Source of the DNA: an uncultured Novosphingobium sp. | Lineage (GTDB): Bacteria > Pseudomonadota > Alphaproteobacteria > Sphingomonadales > Sphingomonadaceae | Direction of reading: 5' to 3' | Length of the DNA: 27,858 nucleotides | Assembly (NCBI GenBank): GCA_937897535.1 | Contig: CALCQB010000233.1 | Coordinates: forward strand, 1-27,858 | Made by a program: the position numbers and the translations under genes | The notes under the pieces: generated by a model | What the model was told of the DNA's origin: nothing | Databases searched by the model: none | Seen by the model: only the letters and a program-made list of their open reading frames with translations | Shown: piece by piece, positions 21,396 to 27,858 of the stretch | How positions within the stretch are numbered: the stretch's first letter is position 1 | Layout of the letters: the number at the start of each line of letters is the position of its first letter

Positions 21396-23204
21396 ATGCG
21401 GCGGCTTGTCCTCCCTCTGGCGTTGGTCCTTCTGACTACGCCGTTGCTGGCGATGCCGGAAGGCGCGCTGGAAAGCCGGGACAAGGCCCGCGCTGCGCTG
21501 GTCCGGGGCGACGGTATCGCGGCCGAGGCCGATCTGCAGCGCGCTGTGGCCGCGGGTGCGACCCGGCCCGAGATCGCGGTCGACATGGGTGAGGCGCTGC
21601 TTCAGCAGGGCGAACGCGGCAAGGCCCGCGAATGGCTGGGCCCGGGACAGTACGATCCTGCCGAGGCCGCGCGGGGGTGGCGGCTGCTCGGGCTGATCGA
21701 GCGGCTCGACGGCAACCTTCCCGCCGCGGGCAAGGCGCTGGACAAGGCCCTGGCAATCGCGCCGAAGGACCCGCTGCTGTGGGTCGAAATTGGCCGTCTG
21801 CGCTATCGTGGCGGTGAGCAGCTGCAGGCGATCGACGCGGCTGACCGGGCCTTGGCTGCCGGGCCGGACAACCCGCGCGCCCTCGAATTCAAGGCTCAGC
21901 TGCTGCGCGATTCGGCTGGCGATGCTGCGGCGCTGCCGCTGTTCGAACAGGCGCTGGAAGCGGCGCCGAACGACCTTGCGCTGCTGGGCGGCTATGCCGC
22001 GTCGCTGGGCGAGCTGGGCCGCGCCAGCGAGATGCTGGCGGTGACCCGCAAGATGCTGGCGCTCGACCCAGGATCGGCGCAGGCGCTCTACCTTCAGGCC
22101 GCCATGGCGGCGCGGGCCGGTGAGGTCGAACTGGCGCGGGCGATGCTCAATCGGTCCGGCGACCAGCTGGCCGGGGTTCCGGCAGCGGTCCTGCTGCAGG
22201 GCGCGCTCGAACTCGAAGCGGGCAATGCCAATGTCGCAGCGCAGGCGCTGGGCCCGCTGGCCGACAGCCAGCCGGCCAACGCGCGGGTCCAGGCGCTGCT
22301 GGCGCGCGCGCTTTACGAATCCGGTGACTATCAGCAACTTTTCGCCCGCTACGGCTCGATCGCCACGCGCGCTGACGCGTCGCCCTATTTGCTCGCAATG
22401 CTGGGCCGTTCGCTGGAAGAACAGGGCGACCGTGCCGCCGCAGCGCAGTACCTCGATCGCGCAGCCGCCGCGAACGGGCTGGAGGTCTTGCCGCAATTTG
22501 AGCCCGATCCGCCGGGCGTGCTGGCCCCGCGCTGGGCGGAAGCGCAGGGCAGCACCGGACTGAGCGCGGTCTATGTCCGGAGCCTGCTCAACGCCGGAGA
22601 CGTGGTCGGAGCACGCCGGGTGGCAGCGCGACTGCTCGAATTGCATCCCGGCTCGGCCGAAGCGCTTGGGCTGATGGGCGACGTCGAACTGCTGGCGAAC
22701 CAGCCGCAGGCCGCACTCAAGAATTTCGAAACGGCCGCACGGATCCGATTTACCGACCGGCTGGCGCTGCGTTCGGCGATAGCATTCGAGAAGGCGGGGA
22801 TGGCGGACAAACTGCCGCAACTGGTGGCACGCTATCTCGGGATCTACCCGGGCAGCCGCCTGATGACGCATGTCGCGGCCAACCAGGCCTTAGACCGGCA
22901 GGACTGGGGCAATGCCCGGCTGCTGCTGGAAAACCTGCGGCTGCGCGGCGGGGACTGCGATGCCCGTCTGCTGGCCACGCTGGCCCTTGCCCAATTGCGC
23001 GGCGGCGATCTGCAGGCGGCGTTGCTGACATCGCAGCGCGCCTGGCAGCTCGCCCCGGCCGGTGGCTACAGCGCTGCTGTTCGCGCGCTGGTGCTGGCCC
23101 ACGCCGCAGACAGCGCTACGGCGGCCCGGCAGCTGATTGCCCAGGCCCGCAAGACCGGCGGCGATCCGCGCCTGCTGGATGAAGCCAGCCGCAAATTGCG
23201 CTGA
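21396..23204 (+). CDS. Exported tetratricopeptide-repeat protein of the XrtA-type cluster
   Basis: A 602-residue protein with a Sec signal (MRRLVLPLALVLLTTPLLA, likely cut before MPEG) and then many helical TPR-like repeats across almost its whole length, for example ALDKALAIAPKDPLLWVEIGRLRYRGGE, LFEQALEAAPNDLALLGGYAASLGELG and LELHPGSAEALGLMGDVELLANQPQ. It occupies the place where XrtA clusters often carry the TPR lipoprotein PrsT, but it has no lipobox cysteine and is shorter than the about 900 residues I associate with PrsT. A periplasmic scaffold for exopolysaccharide synthesis or surface-protein sorting is the likely role (inference). ATG 21396 is 4 nt after prsR; the longer frame from 21285 would overlap prsR and hide the signal peptide. 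Confidence 0.9.
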   Translation: MRRLVLPLALVLLTTPLLAMPEGALESRDKARAALVRGDGIAAEADLQRAVAAGATRPEIAVDMGEALLQQGERGKAREWLGPGQYDPAEAARGWRLLGLIERLDGNLPAAGKALDKALAIAPKDPLLWVEIGRLRYRGGEQLQAIDAADRALAAGPDNPRALEFKAQLLRDSAGDAAALPLFEQALEAAPNDLALLGGYAASLGELGRASEMLAVTRKMLALDPGSAQALYLQAAMAARAGEVELARAMLNRSGDQLAGVPAAVLLQGALELEAGNANVAAQALGPLADSQPANARVQALLARALYESGDYQQLFARYGSIATRADASPYLLAMLGRSLEEQGDRAAAAQYLDRAAAANGLEVLPQFEPDPPGVLAPRWAEAQGSTGLSAVYVRSLLNAGDVVGARRVAARLLELHPGSAEALGLMGDVELLANQPQAALKNFETAARIRFTDRLALRSAIAFEKAGMADKLPQLVARYLGIYPGSRLMTHVAANQALDRQDWGNARLLLENLRLRGGDCDARLLATLALAQLRGGDLQAALLTSQRAWQLAPAGGYSAAVRALVLAHAADSATAARQLIAQARKTGGDPRLLDEASRKLR

Positions 23205-23279
23205 CTCCTCTCGACAAGCCGCGCCGTGCCCCCCTAAAGGCAATTTCATCGCGCGATTAAATTTTGTCGGGAGCAGGAT

Positions 23280-24341
23280 ATGGCCGGGGTTCTTCAAGGT
23301 GTGACCGTCATCGAACTCGCCGGGATCGGCCCGGGCCCGTTCTGCGGGATGATGCTGGCCGATCACGGCGCGCGGGTGATCCGGGTCGAACGACCGGGAA
23401 CCAGTGGCCGGTTCGGTGATGGCGGCAACCGCGATATCCTCAACCGCAATCGTGAGCGGATCGAGCTTGACCTCAAGGACCCCACGGCGATTGCGCAGCT
23501 CAAGGATCTGGTCAAAGACGCCGATGCCTTGATCGAAGGCTATCGCCCGGGCGTGATCGAACGGATGGGGATCGGCCCCGATGTGCTGCTGGCGCTCAAT
23601 CCCAAGCTGGTGATCGGGCGGATGACCGGCTGGGGACAGGAAGGGCCGATGGCGCCGCTGGCCGGGCACGATATCAACTACATCGCGCTGTCGGGTGCGC
23701 TCCATTCTTACGGCCGCAAGGGCGAAAAGCCGAGCTTCCCGGTCAACGCAGTAGGCGATTTCGGCGGCGGCGGGATGATGCTCGCCTTCGGGGTGGTCGC
23801 GGCGGTGCTGCACGCGCGCTCGGGCGGGACGGGCCAGGTGGTCGATTGCGCGATGGTCGATGGCGCGGCGATCCTCTCGGCGATGACCTACACCTTCCTT
23901 GGCAACGGCCAGTGGCGCGACGAGCGCGGAGTCAACCTGCTCGACAGCGGCACGCACTTCTACGACACTTACGAAACCAGCGACGGCAAATGGATTTCCC
24001 TGGGTTCGATCGAACCGCAGTTCTACGCACTGCTGATGGAAAAGACCGGTCTCGCTGGCGATCCCGACTTTGCCCAGCAGATGAACCCGGCGCAGTGGGA
24101 TGGCCTCAAGGAGCGCATGACCGCGCTGATCCTGACCAAGACCCGCGACGAATGGTGCGCGATCATGGACGGGACCGACATCTGCTTCGCCCCGGTGCTG
24201 AGCCTCAAAGAAGCGCCAAACCATGCCCATAACCTGGCGCGCGGGACGTTCGTGGAGGACGGCGGGATGATCCAGCCCGCGCCCGCGCCGCGCTTTTCGG
24301 CAACCCCGGCTCCGGCACCCAAGCTGGCGGGTAAGGGATAG
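23280..24341 (+). CDS. CaiB/BaiF CoA-transferase family III protein, alpha-methylacyl-CoA racemase-like
   Basis: Probable enzyme epimerising 2-methylacyl-CoA thioesters, which lets branched fatty acids or isoprenoid side chains enter beta-oxidation. The 353 residues start with GVTVIELAGIGPGPFCGMMLADHGARVIRVERP. The racemase-type catalytic pair is visible by motif: His130 in GHDINYIALSGALH and Asp160 in GDFGGGGM, with the same spacing as in the mycobacterial racemase. CoA-transferases of this family use an aspartate in a different context, so racemase is preferred. GGAG lies 8 to 12 nt before ATG 23280. It stands alone, with no acyl-CoA dehydrogenase or thiolase nearby to show the pathway. Confidence 0.9.
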   Translation: MAGVLQGVTVIELAGIGPGPFCGMMLADHGARVIRVERPGTSGRFGDGGNRDILNRNRERIELDLKDPTAIAQLKDLVKDADALIEGYRPGVIERMGIGPDVLLALNPKLVIGRMTGWGQEGPMAPLAGHDINYIALSGALHSYGRKGEKPSFPVNAVGDFGGGGMMLAFGVVAAVLHARSGGTGQVVDCAMVDGAAILSAMTYTFLGNGQWRDERGVNLLDSGTHFYDTYETSDGKWISLGSIEPQFYALLMEKTGLAGDPDFAQQMNPAQWDGLKERMTALILTKTRDEWCAIMDGTDICFAPVLSLKEAPNHAHNLARGTFVEDGGMIQPAPAPRFSATPAPAPKLAGKG

Positions 24342-24357
24342 CCTCGATATCCCAAGC

Positions 24358-24448
24358 CCGTCTATCCTGAGCTTGTCGAAGGATCGTACTTGTTCTTGAG
24401 GTTGCGTTTGGGGCACGAACAAAAGTGCAGCGCTTCGACAAGCTCAGG
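24358..24448. repeat. Dispersed inverted repeat, copy 2
   Basis: The left arm contains CCTGAGCTTGTCGAAG (24366-24381) and the right arm its exact complement (24433-24448). Bases 24358-24383 are identical to 7751-7776 of copy 1. The loop differs in sequence but keeps GGGCACGAA. It fills most of the 131 nt between the CoA-transferase-family gene and the symporter, ending 25 nt before the proposed symporter start, so it may supply part of that gene's 5' leader. Confidence 0.85.
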
Positions 24449-24472
24449 GTGAACGGGGTAGGGGTAAGCGCT

Positions 24473-25420
24473 GTGTTTTCGAGAATCGACCCGATGGTCC
24501 GCCTGCTGGCGCTGGCAATTGCGCTGGCGCTGGTCTTGCCGGTCCAGGGCGGCGCGCGCGAGATCGCGCAGTTCGCTGCCAATGCTGCGGTGTTCCTGCT
24601 GTTCTTCCTCAACGGCGTGCGCCTGCCCCGGCACGAGGTGGCGGCTGGCCTGGGCAACCACCGGCTGCTCTGGCCGTTGGTGGCGTGGTGCTTTGGCGGC
24701 ATGGCCCTGGCGGGCTGGGGGCTGTGGCAGGCGGGGCAAGGTTGGATGCCGTCGCTGATCGCGCTGGGGTTCCTGTACCTCGGCTGCCTGCCGTCGACGG
24801 TTCAGTCGGCCACGGCCTATTCCTCGCTGGCGGGCGGAAATGTGGCGAGTTCGGTGGTTGCCGCCGCGCTGCTCAATCTGCTCGGTGTGTTCATCACCGC
24901 ACCGCTGTTTTCGCTGCTCGGTGGCGGGCAGGGGGCAGCGTTCCATGGCGACGGCTTGCTTAAGGTGGTGATGATCCTGCTGGTGCCGTTCATGCTCGGC
25001 CAGGTGATGCAAAGGCGGCTCTCGGGCTGGGTCAAGGACAACAAGCAATTGACCACCTGGTTCGATCGCGGCTCGATCGCGATCGCGGTTTACGTGGCCT
25101 TTTCGGGCGCGGTCGAGCAGCGCTTCTGGGACAGGGTCGAGCCGGCCGGGTGGGCCTGGCTGCTTGGCGGTGTCGCGCTGTTCCTGGTTGTCGGCCACGC
25201 CGGAGCCTGGCTGCTGGGCGGGGCGCTCAGGCTCGATCGGCCCAACCGGGTTTCGATGCTGTTTGCAGGCGCGCAGAAGAGCATTGCGATGGGCGCGCCG
25301 CTCGCTTCGGTGCTGTTCGCGCCCGCCGTGGCCGGGGTCGTGCTGCTGCCGATCCTGCTCTATCATCTGGCGCAGCTGGTGCTGGCCGCGCCGCTCGCCG
25401 CGCGGCTCAGTCGGACCTGA
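24473..25420 (+). CDS. Bile acid:sodium symporter family protein (YfeH-like)
   Basis: An inner-membrane secondary transporter of the BASS/SLC10 superfamily with about ten hydrophobic segments and 315 residues from GTG 24473. The YfeH-type signatures are GFLYLGCLPSTVQSATAYSSLAGGNVA (sodium-site crossover region), KVVMILLVPFMLGQVMQRRL, and FAGAQKSIAMGAPLASVLF near the end. Substrate is unknown; bacterial relatives transport varied organic anions. The start is uncertain: GTG 24473 gives the family-like opening FSRIDPMVRLLALAI and has a GGGGTAAG-like purine stretch upstream, while ATG 24494 would give a shorter N-terminus with a poor site. Frames reaching 24425 begin inside the repeat and are unlikely. 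Its 3' end overlaps the convergent DUF475 gene by 14 bp. Confidence 0.88.
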   Translation: MFSRIDPMVRLLALAIALALVLPVQGGAREIAQFAANAAVFLLFFLNGVRLPRHEVAAGLGNHRLLWPLVAWCFGGMALAGWGLWQAGQGWMPSLIALGFLYLGCLPSTVQSATAYSSLAGGNVASSVVAAALLNLLGVFITAPLFSLLGGGQGAAFHGDGLLKVVMILLVPFMLGQVMQRRLSGWVKDNKQLTTWFDRGSIAIAVYVAFSGAVEQRFWDRVEPAGWAWLLGGVALFLVVGHAGAWLLGGALRLDRPNRVSMLFAGAQKSIAMGAPLASVLFAPAVAGVVLLPILLYHLAQLVLAAPLAARLSRT

Positions 25421-26477
25421 CCGCCGCTTCGAGTTCGGCATCGGGATTGCGCCGGTTGTGGCGGATCGACCACCACAGCGACAGCCCGATCAGGACTGCG
25501 CCGATCAACCCGGTGATCGTCTCTGAGATTTCGAACCGGGCCGACAGCAGCATGATCCCGCCCAGCGCGATGATCGCCCAGAACGCTCCGTGTTCGAGAT
25601 AGCGGTATTCGGCGAGGGTGCCGGCCTTGACCAGATGGATCGTCATCGACCGCACGAACATCGCCCCGATCGACAGGCCCAGCGCGATCACCACCATGTT
25701 GTTGGACAGTGCGAACGCCCCGATCACCCCGTCAAAACTGAACGAGGCATCAAGCACGTTGAGGTAGAGAAACCCGCCGAGGCCCGAGCGGATCACCGCG
25801 CCGCCCGCTGCCATCGCCTCGTCGCGCATCTCGAGGATCGTGCTGATCGCCTCGACCGCGATGAAGCAGACCAGGCCGAGCGTGCCCGAAACTATGAAAG
25901 TCAGCGCTTCTTCCGGCGGGAGCATCCGCGAAATCAGGTAAAGCACCACCAGCAGCAGCGCGATTTCGGCAGCCTTGATGTTGGAGACCACGCTCAGCTT
26001 CTTTTCGATCCAGCGCAGCCAATGGACGTCCTTCTCGCCATCGAAAAAGAACGACAGCCCGACCATTGCCAGAAACGCGCCGCCGAACCCGGCAATGGCG
26101 ACGTGGGCACTCGAAACGATCGCCTCGTACTGGGCCGGATTGTTGAGCGAGAGGTTGAGCGCTTCGATCGGGCCGAGCCCGGCGGCAATCGCGACGATTG
26201 CCAGCGGAAACACGATCCGCATCCCGAACACCGCGATCACCATGCCCCAGGTCAGGAACCGCTTCTGCCAGACCTCGTCCATGTCCTTGAGCACGGCGGC
26301 ATTGACCACCGCGTTGTCGAACGACAGCGAGACTTCGAGGATGGCGAGGACGAGGATGATCCACAGCATCGAGGCGGTTGCGGCGGCGTTGCCGGTCTGC
26401 GACCAGCCGTACCACACGCCCAGCGCGAGGCAGACGATCGTGAACAGGATCGAACCCTTGTAGAACTTCATCAGCAT
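25407..26477 (-). CDS. DUF475 family membrane protein (TerC-like superfamily)
   Basis: A 356-residue integral membrane protein with about nine hydrophobic segments. Family-typical acidic motifs lie within membrane segments: EVSLSFDNAVVNAAVLKDM near residue 48 and a repeat-like counterpart LDASFSFDGVIGAF near 243. Such paired SFDN/SFDG motifs are known from TerC-type proteins, where the aspartates are thought to take part in metal-ion handling. Function here is not established; manganese or other cation export is only a possibility. The first ATG (26475-26477) has AGGG at good spacing; a second ATG two codons later could also serve. panB ends 45 nt upstream on the same strand, with a 12-bp palindrome (26503-26514) between them. 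Confidence 0.9.
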   Translation of the reverse strand: MLMKFYKGSILFTIVCLALGVWYGWSQTGNAAATASMLWIILVLAILEVSLSFDNAVVNAAVLKDMDEVWQKRFLTWGMVIAVFGMRIVFPLAIVAIAAGLGPIEALNLSLNNPAQYEAIVSSAHVAIAGFGGAFLAMVGLSFFFDGEKDVHWLRWIEKKLSVVSNIKAAEIALLLVVLYLISRMLPPEEALTFIVSGTLGLVCFIAVEAISTILEMRDEAMAAGGAVIRSGLGGFLYLNVLDASFSFDGVIGAFALSNNMVVIALGLSIGAMFVRSMTIHLVKAGTLAEYRYLEHGAFWAIIALGGIMLLSARFEISETITGLIGAVLIGLSLWWSIRHNRRNPDAELEAAVRSD

Positions 26478-26502
26478 GAATTTGCCCTGTTGATTGCTTG
26501 AT

Positions 26503-26514
26503 CGGTGCGCACCG
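26503..26514. repeat. 12-bp perfect palindrome between panB and the DUF475 gene
   Basis: CGGTGCGCACCG lies in the 45-nt gap between panB and the DUF475 gene. It is a possible small operator or hairpin; in GC-rich DNA a palindrome this short can arise by chance. Confidence 0.35.
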
Positions 26515-26522
26515 GACGGGCG

Positions 26523-27392
26523 CTATTTCGGCTGGTAGGTCTGTTCGATGCCGGGGAACGACCGGGCCCGGACTTCGGTTGCATAGCGCTCCGCCGCGCC
26601 GGAAATTGTCGTCGCGATATCCTCATAGCGCTTCACGAAGCGCGGCACGCGGTCGAACATCCCGAGCATGTCTTCGGTCACCAGCACCTGACCGTCGCAC
26701 TGGGCCGAAGCACCGATCCCGATGGTCGGGCAGGCGACTGCCTTTGTCACCGCGATCGCGATCGGTTCGACCACGCCTTCGACGACCACGGCGAAGGCCC
26801 CCGCTTCGTCGAGCGCCTTGGCATCGGCGACGATCTTGTCCGCCTCGGCCTGGCTCCGTCCGCGCGCGTTGTAGCCGCCCAGCACGTTGACCGCCTGCGG
26901 GGTCAGCCCGACGTGACCCATTACCGGAATGCCGCGTGCTGTCAGGAAGGCGACCGTTTCGGCCATCGCCGCGCCGCCTTCCAGCTTGACCGCTGCGCAG
27001 CCAGTTTCCTTGAGCAGGCGCGCGGCGCTTTCAAACGCCTGCTGCGGCGAGGCTTCGTAGGCACCGAACGGCATGTCGACCACCACGGCGGCGTGGTACG
27101 ACCCGCGCACAACCGCCGCACCGTGGTTGGCCATCATGTCGAGCGTGACCGGGACCGAGCTGGGCAGGCCGTAGATCACCTGACCGAGAGAATCCCCGAC
27201 CAACAGCAGATCGCAGTGCGCGTCGAGCAGCTGCGCCTGGCGCGCGGTATAGGCGGTCAGCATCACGACCGGCTCGGCCGTGACCCCGCCGGTCTTGCGC
27301 TGGCGGATCGCGGGGATCGTCAGCCGCTTCATCGGCGCGGGCGTGGGATTGGCGCGGCTGGTCGCGGTGTCGAGCTGGAAAGTCGTGGACAT
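26523..27392 (-). CDS. panB: 3-methyl-2-oxobutanoate hydroxymethyltransferase
   Basis: First committed step of pantothenate and coenzyme A synthesis: transfers a hydroxymethyl group from methylene-tetrahydrofolate to alpha-ketoisovalerate, giving ketopantoate. The 289-residue cytoplasmic TIM barrel shows MLTAYTARQAQLLD, LLLVGDSLGQVIYG (Mg-binding Asp), VVDMPFGAYE, AAVKLEGG, PVMGHVGLTPQ, VVEGVVEP (catalytic Glu) and PTIGIGAS. The N-terminus is about 20 residues longer than the shortest family members, and an internal Met at residue 21 (MKRLTIPAI) is a possible alternative start. No panC or panD is adjacent. It is divergent from the amino acid permease, and DUF475 follows on the same strand. 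Confidence 0.97.
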   Translation of the reverse strand: MSTTFQLDTATSRANPTPAPMKRLTIPAIRQRKTGGVTAEPVVMLTAYTARQAQLLDAHCDLLLVGDSLGQVIYGLPSSVPVTLDMMANHGAAVVRGSYHAAVVVDMPFGAYEASPQQAFESAARLLKETGCAAVKLEGGAAMAETVAFLTARGIPVMGHVGLTPQAVNVLGGYNARGRSQAEADKIVADAKALDEAGAFAVVVEGVVEPIAIAVTKAVACPTIGIGASAQCDGQVLVTEDMLGMFDRVPRFVKRYEDIATTISGAAERYATEVRARSFPGIEQTYQPK

Positions 27393-27427
27393 GGGGGGCC
27401 TTTAGCCGCTCCGCACAATCTGGGGAA

Positions 27428-27454
27428 GGCTTGGCAGTTAGCCCTTGCCAAGCC
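27428..27454. promoter_or_regulatory. Inverted repeat in the panB-permease divergent region
   Basis: GGCTTGGCA (27428-27436) and TGCCAAGCC (27446-27454) are a perfect 9-bp inverted repeat around a 9-nt spacer. It lies 35 nt upstream of panB and 81 nt upstream of the permease. Its position between divergent starts suits an operator; a leader hairpin for panB is the alternative. The regulator is unknown. Confidence 0.5.
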
Positions 27455-27535
27455 CGGACGCGCCGCTAGCTTCCGGCCCAGTCAAATTGCCGCCCGAAGC
27501 ACGGCTGCCGGGCGAATAATAGTTAGGGGAACCGC

Positions 27536-27831
27536 ATGTTCGGTCGCGTTAAATCGCTGGATGCCATCCTGGCAACCGCAGAAAAGAAATCGCTACATCG
27601 CTCGTTAGGTGCCTTCCAGCTGACCATGCTGGGGGTCGGGGCGATCATCGGTACCGGGATTTTCGTGCTGACCGCCGAAGCCGCGCAAAAGGCCGGGCCG
27701 GGCATGATGATCAGCTTCATCATCGCCGGGTTCGTCTGCGCGGTGGCGGCGCTGTGCTATGCCGAAATGAGCTCGATGGTCCCGGTTTCGGGATCGGCCT
27801 ACACTTACAGCTATGCCGTGATGGGCGAGAT
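27536..27831 (+). CDS. APC superfamily amino acid permease, 3'-truncated
   Basis: The N-terminal 98 residues of an inner-membrane amino acid transporter, probably of the cationic amino acid transporter (CAT) branch. After a charged cytoplasmic lead (AEKKSLHRSLGAFQ) come the first membrane segment with the GAIIGTGIFVLT sequence that binds substrate backbone in the APC fold, a second segment (MISFIIAGFVCAVAALCYAEMSSMVP), and the VSGSAYTYSYAVMGE entry to the third. AGGGGA precedes ATG 27536 closely. The frame has no stop before the adapter begins at 27832, so the gene is cut by the end of real sequence and not by mutation. A full-length member would have roughly 450 to 500 residues. Confidence 0.92.
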
Positions 27832-27858
27832 AGATCGGAAGAGCACACGTCTGAACTC
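27832..27858. other. Illumina TruSeq adapter, not genomic sequence
   Basis: The final 27 bases begin with AGATCGGAAGAGC and continue exactly as the standard TruSeq read-1 adapter (then ACACGTCTGAACTC). They interrupt the permease reading frame. This is untrimmed library adapter at the contig end and should be masked. Confidence 0.97.

Noticed and set aside
20030..21586. 518-codon open frame on the - strand opposite prsR
   Set aside because: Antisense shadow of a complete sigma-54 activator with all motifs.

Overview
The window reads as a chromosomal fragment of a GC-rich alphaproteobacterium, most likely a sphingomonad (order Sphingomonadales: Novosphingobium, Sphingomonas or Erythrobacteraceae-like). 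The basis is the protein style, the XrtA/PEP-CTERM exopolysaccharide regulators, an ScfR-type regulator divergent from a long-form isocitrate lyase, and two copies of the inverted repeat built on CTGAGCTTGTCGAAG that I associate with sphingomonad genomes. No database was searched, so genus is not claimed. The last 27 bases are Illumina adapter rather than genome, so the right edge is an assembly or trimming artefact. The left edge is inside a gene (gap).

Layout. 1-2787: lower glycolysis on the + strand: gap (5' truncated), pgk, class I fba. 2784-3865: a small lipoprotein on the - strand, divergent from thiE. 3928-5701: a cell-wall pair, an L,D-transpeptidase lipoprotein and an M23 (LytM) protein, 4 nt apart. 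5758-7707: an OPT-family transporter. 7751-7847: repeat copy 1. 7881-9845: a secreted protein of unknown function (-), divergent from efp and a SuhB-like phosphatase. 9865-9945: a large 33-bp-stem hairpin, followed by tRNA-Leu(CAA). 10081-12624: a Fur-box-like palindrome and a second palindrome, then rubrerythrin, a CCG/CSG-type Fe-S protein and DUF3501. 12621-13181: a Gly-rich membrane-anchored protein (-). 13313-16433: isocitrate lyase (-) and its divergent ScfR-family regulator (+). 16527-23204: an XrtA/PEP-CTERM-type sugar transferase, prsK, prsR and a TPR protein. 23280-25420: an AMACR-like CoA transferase family protein, repeat copy 2, and a YfeH-like bile acid:Na+ symporter family protein. 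25407-27392: a DUF475 membrane protein and panB (both -). 27536-27831: start of an APC amino acid permease, cut by the adapter.

How the genes work together. gap-pgk-fba form a central-carbon block that runs towards triose phosphates and back in gluconeogenesis. aceA is the first glyoxylate-shunt step; its neighbouring regulator belongs to a family that senses short-chain acyl-CoA state, so acetate or fatty-acid growth is the likely setting. Rubrerythrin, the Fe-S protein and DUF3501 are tightly spaced and look like one redox or peroxide-defence unit behind a possible iron-responsive operator. The sugar transferase, kinase, sigma-54 activator and TPR protein have junctions of 12 nt or less and look like one transcription unit linking exopolysaccharide priming with control of exosortase-dependent surface proteins; exosortase XrtA itself is not in the window.

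No stretch longer than about 300 bases lacks a gene, apart from 9846-10206, which is occupied by the hairpin, tRNA-Leu and the two palindromes. No CRISPR array, insertion sequence, prophage, integrase or rRNA was seen. The most promising uncharacterised unit is the rubrerythrin / Fe-S / DUF3501 trio with its upstream palindromes.
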